From: Liminaster sp017519885
GTDB lineage: Bacteria > Bacteroidota > Bacteroidia > Bacteroidales > UBA3663
Direction: 5' to 3'
Assembly (NCBI GenBank): GCA_017519885.1
Contig: JAFWRO010000018.1
Coordinates: 124,001 to 188,000, forward strand
Length of the DNA stretch: 64,000 nucleotides
Part shown: positions 35,167 to 42,718 of the stretch, one piece after another
Layout: each line of letters begins with the position of its first letter
How positions within the stretch are numbered: the first letter of the stretch is position 1
Program-made: the position numbers and the translations under genes
The notes under the pieces: generated by a model
The model's database searches: none
Told to the model about the DNA's origin: nothing
The model's input: the letters and a program-made list of their open reading frames with translations, nothing else

Positions 35167-36957
35167 TCACTTGACCGTGGTGCGTCGCGAGGCCTTGATG
35201 TAAATGCCTCCCGCCTGAGGATGCTCGACGGGGAAGCCCTGCAACGTGTAATAACGAGGCTCGGCTATCGGGTCAGCATTAACTGTCTCCAACCCTTCGG
35301 GCTCGCTGTAGTCATCATTATTGGTCAGATATAGATGATCAATATAGATGGGAGTGTTGCCATAGCTCCAGAATCCAGCAATGTAGATGTGACTTGGATC
35401 GACGGCTACATTGGTGCCTGCACGATACATCTCATGCAGGGGAACGACGCAGCGCTCAGCACGTCCGAAGTCATTCTGATAGCATCCTGTCCAATAGTTG
35501 TTTTCGTCGAACAGGCGGAACGACCAACTGCTGGAGGCTGCCGGCTGACGCATCACAACCACGAGATATTTCCATTCCGACAAATCAATGCCGAGCGGGA
35601 AATTCCAGCCGCCAAAGCCATATTGACCTGTAATGAGACATCCCGTCGAAGCATCAAAACTTCCCTTTTCCCAAATGGAGGGATTGAAGAGCGCATCACT
35701 GCCAGGGAACGAGAGCGTACGGATTGCCAAGGTGTCCTCAAACTGCCAGTTGGGATCAACGTACTCCTTGAACCAACGGTAGCAAGGACGTGCACACGCC
35801 TCGGGATCGGTGAGGAAAGTCTGTCCATCGGGCAAACTATCATCATATTTGGCCAAAAGTTCAGGACCCGTAAACAGCATCCAGGAGACGTTGCCCGTAC
35901 GGTCCATAATGTAGCGGAAGTTGGCACCGAAGCCTACTCCACCGGCCGTGCCTGTGGTGGCCTTGCCCCATGACGCATTGTACTTCTGAGGAGCCCAGTC
36001 CATTTCGGTGATGAGGATGGGAGCAATCTCAGCCACAGGGGCCACCTGAGCATTCCATCCCGACTGGAACTCGAGATAACCGGCGCCTTTGGTCACTACG
36101 CCTTGCTCAGCACTGCCCGAGTCGCTCTCGCTGTCCGAGCCGTACCAACCGGGATAACAATGCACGGCATAGCCGATGTTGTCGCCCTGGATGGGATATT
36201 TTACATAGCCCGCATACTGTGACTGATAGCCGAGACCAGGCACCCAAAGGATGTTGTCGGCCCCACAGCTGCGGATGCTATCGACGATGGCCTGGAAGAA
36301 CTGCGAGCAAGCCTCGGCATGCGCATCGCCCGACGAACCGATGGTTCCATTGGCTCCCATGATATTGACGGGCTCGTTGGCAAGTTCGAACATCACAGCA
36401 GGATTGTTGCGCAGCTTCTCATGCGATGCCACCACACCCCAAACGGTGAGCAGATACTTCTGGTATTCACCTCCAATGAATATATCCTTTGGACATACTC
36501 CAGGGGGACGCATCACGACATACAGTCCGTGACTGATGGCATATTCCGCCATCGGCACAAATACTTCGTCAAGGTACTTCTTGAAGCGTGTGAGCCTGAA
36601 AGCCGAAATATCGTTTTCGCCCGTTGTCGAGACTCCTGGCTCATTGCTCCAATACGGATCCATATGGAGGCGCAGCCAGCGCATTTCCCAACCAGCATCC
36701 AGAATCTTGTCGATAAGGCCCTGGTTGTAGCGGAGACAATCGTCGGTGTTATAACTCCAACCCCAGCCTCTGCCCTGCTCGTTGAACCAGGGAGAGTAGG
36801 TCTGACCAAATCCATGGAGGTTGATGGGAGTGCCATCGGGCAGACACAGGTAACGTCCTTCGACATGCAATGCCTGCAATTCTGTATTTTGTGCACAAAG
36901 CCCTCCCGCAGACAGGAGCGCCAACAAAAAGACCAACAGAAAACTCACGTGCTTCAT
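35167..36957 (-). CDS. GH5 family endo-glycanase
   Basis: A 596-residue secreted enzyme. The GH5 barrel (about 25-430) shows YVVMRPPGVCP, acid/base in VMFELANEPVNIMG near 193, YAVHCYPGWYG, and nucleophile in ILITEMDWAPQKY near 317. A carbohydrate-binding-like sandwich follows (about 440-560: WKYLVVVMRQP, YIAGFWSYGNTPIYIDHLYL). The C-terminus YYTLQGFPVEHPQAGGIYIK with a basic end resembles the tail motif on many Prevotella secreted enzymes, perhaps a type IX secretion signal. In this operon it most likely attacks the xylan backbone, possibly decorated xylan, but GH5 covers many substrates. It lies 72 bp after the GH10 gene. Confidence 0.85.
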   Translation of the reverse strand: MKHVSFLLVFLLALLSAGGLCAQNTELQALHVEGRYLCLPDGTPINLHGFGQTYSPWFNEQGRGWGWSYNTDDCLRYNQGLIDKILDAGWEMRWLRLHMDPYWSNEPGVSTTGENDISAFRLTRFKKYLDEVFVPMAEYAISHGLYVVMRPPGVCPKDIFIGGEYQKYLLTVWGVVASHEKLRNNPAVMFELANEPVNIMGANGTIGSSGDAHAEACSQFFQAIVDSIRSCGADNILWVPGLGYQSQYAGYVKYPIQGDNIGYAVHCYPGWYGSDSESDSGSAEQGVVTKGAGYLEFQSGWNAQVAPVAEIAPILITEMDWAPQKYNASWGKATTGTAGGVGFGANFRYIMDRTGNVSWMLFTGPELLAKYDDSLPDGQTFLTDPEACARPCYRWFKEYVDPNWQFEDTLAIRTLSFPGSDALFNPSIWEKGSFDASTGCLITGQYGFGGWNFPLGIDLSEWKYLVVVMRQPAASSSWSFRLFDENNYWTGCYQNDFGRAERCVVPLHEMYRAGTNVAVDPSHIYIAGFWSYGNTPIYIDHLYLTNNDDYSEPEGLETVNADPIAEPRYYTLQGFPVEHPQAGGIYIKASRRTTVK

Positions 36958-37029
36958 GCTGTAACAATAACGAAATGAATAGAATCGCGGGGGAGAATGC
37001 TCCTGGCGCATCTCCCCCCCCGAATTTTC

Positions 37030-39819
37030 TTATTTGGACTGCAGACCTTCGGCCCAACCTGCGTAGGCGGGCTTGCGGGTATAGTCCTCGAACCAGAGTC
37101 CGACGGGCTCACCGCCACGCCAGCCGCTCGATGCGGGAGCATCGGTGAGACACCACTGGCAGATGCCGTACTGCTGTGCCGGTGGCACGATGCGGAAGTA
37201 CTCCTGGATGATCCACTTGTAGTACTCACCCATAGCCTTCAGCTGATCGAAGGTTACCTCCTCGGTCTTGAGGGCTGTGCCGAACTGCTTGTCGCTGATG
37301 CCCATATCGAGCTCAGAGATACGGACGAGCTTGCCCGTCGCAGCCATAAGCTGGAGCATACGGGTGATGGCAGCCTGCTGACGGGCCTGGCTCTCGGCAT
37401 CGATGTAGTAGCTGATGTGCATCTGCGTACCGATACCATCGATCCTGGCGCCAGCTTCTTCCCACTTGCCGATCCAGTAGATCAGCGATTCGAGCTTGTG
37501 GTTGTTATCCCAAGTGGACTCGAGGTTGTAGTCGTTGATGAAGAGCTTGAGGTCGGCAGGGTTGGTGCCCTCGATGGCAGCGTAAGCGCTGCGTGCAGCC
37601 TTCTCGGCGGTAACCACGTAATCGACATTGCCGAGGTGATCCTGCCAGAAGAAGTCGTTGGCAGAGCTTTCAGTAGCGTGCTGCAGGTCGTAGAAGCCGT
37701 CGATGTTGCCACCGCCCGAAATGGCCTCGTTGACCAGGTCCCAAGCCTTTACCTTGCCGGCTGTAGCATTCATCATGCCGCTGACCCAAAGGTTCATGGC
37801 GTAGGTGAGCGTATCGTACTTCTCTTCGTCGGTCTGCGGGCGAGTGCCTCCGGATGAAGACATCTCGTACTCCCACTTGATGTTGGCGAAGTAGTAGGTG
37901 TTGGCCTCGGTCAGTACGTTGAGGTTGAAGGCAATGGCATGCATGCCTGCACCCTCAGCCGGGATGGTTGCTTCGGCCTCGTAGTGCTGCCACTCGGGTG
38001 TGAAGTTGGGGTTGCCGGGGAGCATTGCCCAATGGATGTAGGCGCCAGGGGTGTTGTGACACTGCGTCTCGCATCCAGCAGGCTTGTCGGCCTTGTAGTC
38101 GAAAGCGATGCGGTACTTCTCGCCAGCTGCCCACTCCTTGTCGGGAGTGTAGATGAAGAACTGCGTATCCCACGAGTTGGCAGGATTGTCAATCGACTGT
38201 ATCTTGACGCAGACGCCGCCATCGGGACCCTCGCCAGGATAGCCGGGACCCTGGGTGTCGCCGCCGCCACCACCGTTGCGTACGATGAAGTTGCCGAAGT
38301 CGTCGCCCGTCATGTCGCTGTTCCTGATGGCATTCACCCAATAGGTAGTGGGCTTGAAGATCTTCTCCTGGGTGCACCAATGGATATCGGCAAAGTAATA
38401 GTCGGTGGAAACGGTCGAAGCGTTGAGGTTGAAGGCAATGGCATGCATGCCGTCACCCTCGCCGGGAATGGTACCCTGAGCCTCGTAATACTGCCACTCG
38501 GGAGTGAAGTTGGGGGCGCTGGGGAGCATCTGCCAGTGCAAGTAGGCACCAGGGGTGTTGTGGCACTGCGTCTCGCAGCCTGCATCCTGGCTGGCACGGT
38601 ACCAAAACGAGATCTTGTAGGCTTCGCCTCCTGCCCATGCCTTGTCGGGAGTGTAGATGAAGAACTGGGTATCCCACGAGTTGGTCGGGTTGTCGATCGA
38701 AGTGATCTTGATGCAGTTCTTGCCGTCAGGACCACCGGGGATGGGAGCACCGAACACGTCGCCCTTCCCGGGTTCGCGGACAACGAAGTTCTCCATCGAG
38801 CCGCCTTCATTCATCTCGCCGTTGGTGAGGTGATCGATCCATTCGATGGTGAAGCTGGCACCGCCAAGCGACTCCATACCTACCATGAAGTTCACCCACG
38901 AATACTTCCACCAGGTGTTGCCGGGCACGTCGCCATCCTGCTGCCAACCTACGTCCTTGAGCTTGACCTCTTCGTCGAAGCTGCCATTGGCAACCAGGTT
39001 CTCGTCCGAACCTTGCTCGGTGACTACGAAGTCGTCGAGGAAGAAGTCGCCGTCAAGTTTGCCAAGCGAGAACTGCAGGTACTTGTAGTCAGCTTCGGCC
39101 GTGAACGTCAAAGAAAGCGGGGTCATATCACCCTCGGCAGCCAGACCGCCAAAGCCCGTGTAGAGCACTGCACCCTGGGCATCGCATGGCCAGAAGGGAA
39201 CAGACTCGAGGCCATTGGTAGCCTTGGCATTGATGGACACATTATAGGTCTTGCCTGCCTGAAGGGGCTGGGGCAGAGTGTAGTTGAGCTGGTAGTCCCA
39301 GACGTTCTCGCTGGGTCCAGTGGTGGTCATCTTGAGGCACTGGTTGCCTTCGCCTTCGGGAGTAGGAAGCTCGACGTCGGCAATAAGCGAATTGAGCCAC
39401 TTCACGGGCTGCTGCGAATGCCATGCCAAGGTGTGGCCATAGACAGTCAGGCCAGCGTCTTCGGCAGCATTGACAAACGCCGTAACGGTCGAGAAGTTCA
39501 TATTGCCCTTGTCATCGACACAAGAGGCCATCTTCATGGCATTGCCGGCGACAATCTCGTCGAAATTGGCGGTGGTGAGGGCATAGAGCATTCCCTTGTT
39601 GTTGAACTCTGAGGCAGTGAGCGCTGCGCTCACCTTGAAACCGGGGTGAGCGGAGCGATCGAGATATTCCTTGAGGGGCTGGTACTCGTTGAGGTAATCA
39701 TACAGTTCAGCATTGCCGGGACGGGAAACAGCGTAGTCGTTGGTCTCCAGGAAGTCGGCGCATGAGGTCAGCAGTATGGCACCTGCAGCAGCAAACAGCC
39801 ATTTGTTGATATTTTTCAT
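37030..39819 (-). CDS. xyn10C: GH10 xylanase lipoprotein with three inserted CBM-like modules
   Basis: A 929-residue lipoprotein (LLTSCADF) like Xyn10C of P. bryantii, expected at the outer cell surface. The GH10 barrel begins at about residue 35 (HPGFKVSAALTASE, GHTLAWHSQQPVKWL) and is interrupted after about 140. It resumes near 660 with KAWDLVNEAISGGG (acid/base near 696) and VRISELDMGIS (nucleophile near 836). The insert of about 500 residues holds three sandwich modules of the CBM4/9/22 type. The second and third are close copies that share WDTQFFIYTPDK and GCETQCHNTPGAY. In known relatives one or two modules are inserted at this place. It follows xusE after a 154-bp gap filled with repeats. 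Confidence 0.9.
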   Translation of the reverse strand: MKNINKWLFAAAGAILLTSCADFLETNDYAVSRPGNAELYDYLNEYQPLKEYLDRSAHPGFKVSAALTASEFNNKGMLYALTTANFDEIVAGNAMKMASCVDDKGNMNFSTVTAFVNAAEDAGLTVYGHTLAWHSQQPVKWLNSLIADVELPTPEGEGNQCLKMTTTGPSENVWDYQLNYTLPQPLQAGKTYNVSINAKATNGLESVPFWPCDAQGAVLYTGFGGLAAEGDMTPLSLTFTAEADYKYLQFSLGKLDGDFFLDDFVVTEQGSDENLVANGSFDEEVKLKDVGWQQDGDVPGNTWWKYSWVNFMVGMESLGGASFTIEWIDHLTNGEMNEGGSMENFVVREPGKGDVFGAPIPGGPDGKNCIKITSIDNPTNSWDTQFFIYTPDKAWAGGEAYKISFWYRASQDAGCETQCHNTPGAYLHWQMLPSAPNFTPEWQYYEAQGTIPGEGDGMHAIAFNLNASTVSTDYYFADIHWCTQEKIFKPTTYWVNAIRNSDMTGDDFGNFIVRNGGGGGDTQGPGYPGEGPDGGVCVKIQSIDNPANSWDTQFFIYTPDKEWAAGEKYRIAFDYKADKPAGCETQCHNTPGAYIHWAMLPGNPNFTPEWQHYEAEATIPAEGAGMHAIAFNLNVLTEANTYYFANIKWEYEMSSSGGTRPQTDEEKYDTLTYAMNLWVSGMMNATAGKVKAWDLVNEAISGGGNIDGFYDLQHATESSANDFFWQDHLGNVDYVVTAEKAARSAYAAIEGTNPADLKLFINDYNLESTWDNNHKLESLIYWIGKWEEAGARIDGIGTQMHISYYIDAESQARQQAAITRMLQLMAATGKLVRISELDMGISDKQFGTALKTEEVTFDQLKAMGEYYKWIIQEYFRIVPPAQQYGICQWCLTDAPASSGWRGGEPVGLWFEDYTRKPAYAGWAEGLQSK

Positions 39820-39837
39820 CTTCGTACTATTTAATGA

Positions 39838-39975
39838 AAGATATTAAGGGATATTTGGGGATATTAAGGGATATTAAGGGACATTACTTTTGCCTGTAGA
39901 GATTGGGACCCAAGAGACATTCGTCCTTTATTATCCCTTAAAATCCCTTAAAATCCCATAGAATCCCTTATAATT
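39838..39975. repeat. ATTAAGGGAT repeats in two opposed blocks
   Basis: Between xusE and the GH10 gene, 39838-39884 holds four AAGGGA or TGGGGA units spaced 10-13 bp in ATATTAAGGGAT context, and 39932-39972 holds four TCCCTT or TCCCAT units in the reverse sense. The blocks are complementary and could fold into a long imperfect hairpin. A single ATATTAAGGGATTA copy also lies at 40879-40892 at the end of xusD. It may mark RNA processing or attenuation between importer and enzyme genes. Confidence 0.65.
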
Positions 39976-40846
39976 AGTTGAACTCTATGACAGTACCAGC
40001 GAAATCACCACGGCGCTGGAGAACGAGGGTCTCATCGTACGACTTGCCACCTGCAGTATATTTGAGGTAGAGCGCATTGCGGTCCTTGTTGCCCCAGGCC
40101 TTGGCCTCGGTGCCATGACCGTAGTTGCCGCTACCCGTGACGCCATCGCCGCTGATGGTGCAGTTGTCGTCCTTCTCGCTACCAAAGCTCAGCGTCATCT
40201 TCACGCCGTCCTTGTTCACGTATTCGCAAGTGGTGAGCGAAGTGGTAGCGGTGTGCACAATAGTACATTTCTCAAGCTGGTCGGCAGTACCCTTGACGAG
40301 GTAGTAGCCCTCCCAAGGATTGACGTAGCGCACACAGTAGAGCGTGTAGTCCATCTCCTCGAGAATCTTGCTTGCTCCCTTCACATTGCTCATACGGAGA
40401 GGCAGGACATAGGTCTGGGCGATTGAAGCTTGATCCTGGAAGAAGGCATCGGTGAGCTGCACCTCTACACCGCTCATGCGGTTGCCAGCATAGGTCGATG
40501 TGGTGCTGACCAGCTGATAATGGCTCGATGGCAGCACGGTGACAGCACGGCCGTCCTTGAAGGTGACACCCTGGGCCAGGCTCTCGTCAACGGCAACGTT
40601 GAAGGTGAATTCGTAGGAATCGTAGGTGCCGGCTCCGTAGCCCATCACCTTGAAGCGATGAGCATTGTCGAGCTCGGTGCTGTACTCCACGCCGTCGCCC
40701 AGCAGGATGGTACGAACGGGATACTGATAGGGGAAATAGACAGTGGTGCCTCCCTCAAAATCGTCGAAATCCCGGTCGCCGTTCTTGCAGCCCGTCGTGG
40801 CGACGGCAGCAAGAAGCATTAGTGACATATATAATGATTTTTTCAT
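39974..40846 (-). CDS. xusE: XusE-like surface glycan-binding lipoprotein
   Basis: A 290-residue lipoprotein (AAVATTGCKNGD, cysteine near residue 20). The N-terminal part (about 25-170) is a sandwich of the DUF1735-like type found in SusE-position proteins (TVYFPYQYPVRTILLGDG, FNVAVDESL). The C-terminal part (about 180-290) begins YVNPWEGYYLVKG and ends in a beta-rich domain. Its place right after SusD and before the GH10 xylanase is that of XusE in P. bryantii. It probably binds xylan at the surface. Start chosen at the second methionine (MKKSLYMSL) as the more typical leader. Confidence 0.8.
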   Translation of the reverse strand: MKKSLYMSLMLLAAVATTGCKNGDRDFDDFEGGTTVYFPYQYPVRTILLGDGVEYSTELDNAHRFKVMGYGAGTYDSYEFTFNVAVDESLAQGVTFKDGRAVTVLPSSHYQLVSTTSTYAGNRMSGVEVQLTDAFFQDQASIAQTYVLPLRMSNVKGASKILEEMDYTLYCVRYVNPWEGYYLVKGTADQLEKCTIVHTATTSLTTCEYVNKDGVKMTLSFGSEKDDNCTISGDGVTGSGNYGHGTEAKAWGNKDRNALYLKYTAGGKSYDETLVLQRRGDFAGTVIEFN

Positions 40847-40889
40847 TGCAAATATCATGTATTAAAGATAAATGAAGAATATTAAGGGA

Positions 40890-42674
40890 TTACCATCCGC
40901 TGTTCTGCTGGAGGGCATCATACTTCAGGATCTCGGAGTATGGGATGGGGCCGAAGAACTGGTGCTGCTTGTAGCTGCGCTGCTCGACATCGATGGTCTT
41001 GAAGCCAGCGTTGGGGGCACTGATTTCTGCACCCTTGACAGTCTCGTTGAGCTTGTTCAGGTCCACCTGCCAGCGACGAAGGTCGTAGAAGCGATGGTTC
41101 TCGAAGCAAAGCTCCAGACGACGCTCGTTGCGGATCAGCTCGCGCATCTTCTCCTTGCTCTGGGCACATTCGTCGAGATAGGGGTCATCGACACCGGCAC
41201 AGATGCCAGCACGCTCGCGCAAAGACTTGATGACGCTCTTGGCGGTCCACTTGCTTCCTGCCACGGCAGCATTGGGACCTACAGCTTCATTAGCTGCCTC
41301 AGCATAGTCGAGGAATATCTCGGTCCAGCGGATACGTGCGTCGTAGCTCTTCTGGTTGGTGATGTTCGAAGGATTGAGGTTCACGTCAGGACGGAGGAGT
41401 TTGCGCATGTAGTAACCGGTACGGGTAGAATAACCAACGGTATAGTTCAGACCATTGACATTGTTGTCGCCGTAGGTGCCGGTGATGATGGTGGTGTTGC
41501 CCGAACCGATGGTCTGGCCATCATAGAGGATGTAGGCAGCAAGACGTGCATCACGATCGGCATAAGGATCGTTGGCATTGTAGCCCGAACGGCTGTCGGT
41601 GATAGGATAACCATTGGTCATCGGGAAAGCATCGACAAGGTTCTGCGAAGGGTTGCAGCGGCCAAGGCCGTTGATCGACGGAGGATAGAAGTCACCCTCC
41701 AGGCTGTGACGCTCGCTGACGTTGGTCTGCCAGATGCTCTCGCTCGAGTTGTAACCCTTGTTCAAACCACCGATTTCGGTAGTGTTGGCAAACCACTTGT
41801 AGCCGTCGGCTGGCATCTCCTTGGTATTGATGAGTTCGGCAGCATAGCGGGCAGCCTGCTCCATCGTAACGCCCGAATACTGGGCATAGGCGGGAGAAGC
41901 GGCAAACAGAGCCACCTGGGCACGGAGGGCACGAAGAATCATACCGTTGATCTTGCCCTTCTGGTGATAACCGAAGGCACGGGTGTACTTGCCGGCAGAA
42001 ATGCCAAGGCTCTTGTATTTGGCGGGCACGGCGTTGTCGTCGGTGACATCCTCATACTCGTAAGGCAGCAACTCGAGGGCACGATCGATATCGACCATGA
42101 TGGAGTCGATGCAGGCACGGAAGGTGGCACGTGGCTGGTTGAAGTCGGCACCTGCCTCCTGGAACTCCCGAAGGATGGGCACACCCATCATCTCGTTCAC
42201 ACCATCGACCATGCCGGCATGGGCACGAAGAAGGTAGAACATCTGGAGGGCACGCATACCATAGGCATCGCCCTTGAAAAGGTCGGAGAAGAGGCGCTGC
42301 AGTCCTTCGTCGGTACTCCAGGCAACCTTCTCGGCATTGGCCACCATGATGTTGACATACTGGATGGCATTCAGACGGTTCTTCCACTGGGAAGTGGGGT
42401 CATTCTGGGAACTCCACGCGCCGGTAGCCATCTGCAGATAACTGTTCGTCTGGTCGTTCGAAACAGCATCATCGGTAGCAAGGTCGGTCTGCGGAGAGTT
42501 GGAATAAGGCAGCAGAATGTAGGCATTGCCCAAAATACCCTGCGCATAGCTGGCGTCGCCATACATCGAACTGACGTCCTTGAGATTCTCCTGAGCAGGC
42601 TCAAAGAGGTCGTCGCAAGAGGCAAGGGCTACACCCATAAGCACTACGGACAGTATATGTTTGATAGTTTTCAT
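40890..42674 (-). CDS. xusD: SusD-like outer-membrane sugar-binding lipoprotein XusD
   Basis: A 594-residue SusD/RagB lipoprotein (LMGVALASCDDLFEP). The TPR-like helical scaffold is visible in the N-terminal half (YMYGDASYAQGILGNAY-like region, YGMRALQMFYLLRAHAGM) and the C-terminal SusD part in YNANDPYADRDARLAAYILY, RWTEIFLDYAEAANEAVG and RNERRLELCFENHRFYDLRR. SusD proteins act as lids on the SusC barrel and deliver oligosaccharides. It pairs with xusC 44 bp upstream. Confidence 0.93.
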   Translation of the reverse strand: MKTIKHILSVVLMGVALASCDDLFEPAQENLKDVSSMYGDASYAQGILGNAYILLPYSNSPQTDLATDDAVSNDQTNSYLQMATGAWSSQNDPTSQWKNRLNAIQYVNIMVANAEKVAWSTDEGLQRLFSDLFKGDAYGMRALQMFYLLRAHAGMVDGVNEMMGVPILREFQEAGADFNQPRATFRACIDSIMVDIDRALELLPYEYEDVTDDNAVPAKYKSLGISAGKYTRAFGYHQKGKINGMILRALRAQVALFAASPAYAQYSGVTMEQAARYAAELINTKEMPADGYKWFANTTEIGGLNKGYNSSESIWQTNVSERHSLEGDFYPPSINGLGRCNPSQNLVDAFPMTNGYPITDSRSGYNANDPYADRDARLAAYILYDGQTIGSGNTTIITGTYGDNNVNGLNYTVGYSTRTGYYMRKLLRPDVNLNPSNITNQKSYDARIRWTEIFLDYAEAANEAVGPNAAVAGSKWTAKSVIKSLRERAGICAGVDDPYLDECAQSKEKMRELIRNERRLELCFENHRFYDLRRWQVDLNKLNETVKGAEISAPNAGFKTIDVEQRSYKQHQFFGPIPYSEILKYDALQQNSGW

Positions 42675-42718
42675 TTCTTTATATCTTTTTGGGTTTTGAT
42701 AAAACCTTACAATCTAAT

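Noticed and set aside
37939..39612. 557-codon plus-strand frame
   Set aside because: Antisense to the GH10 insert modules.
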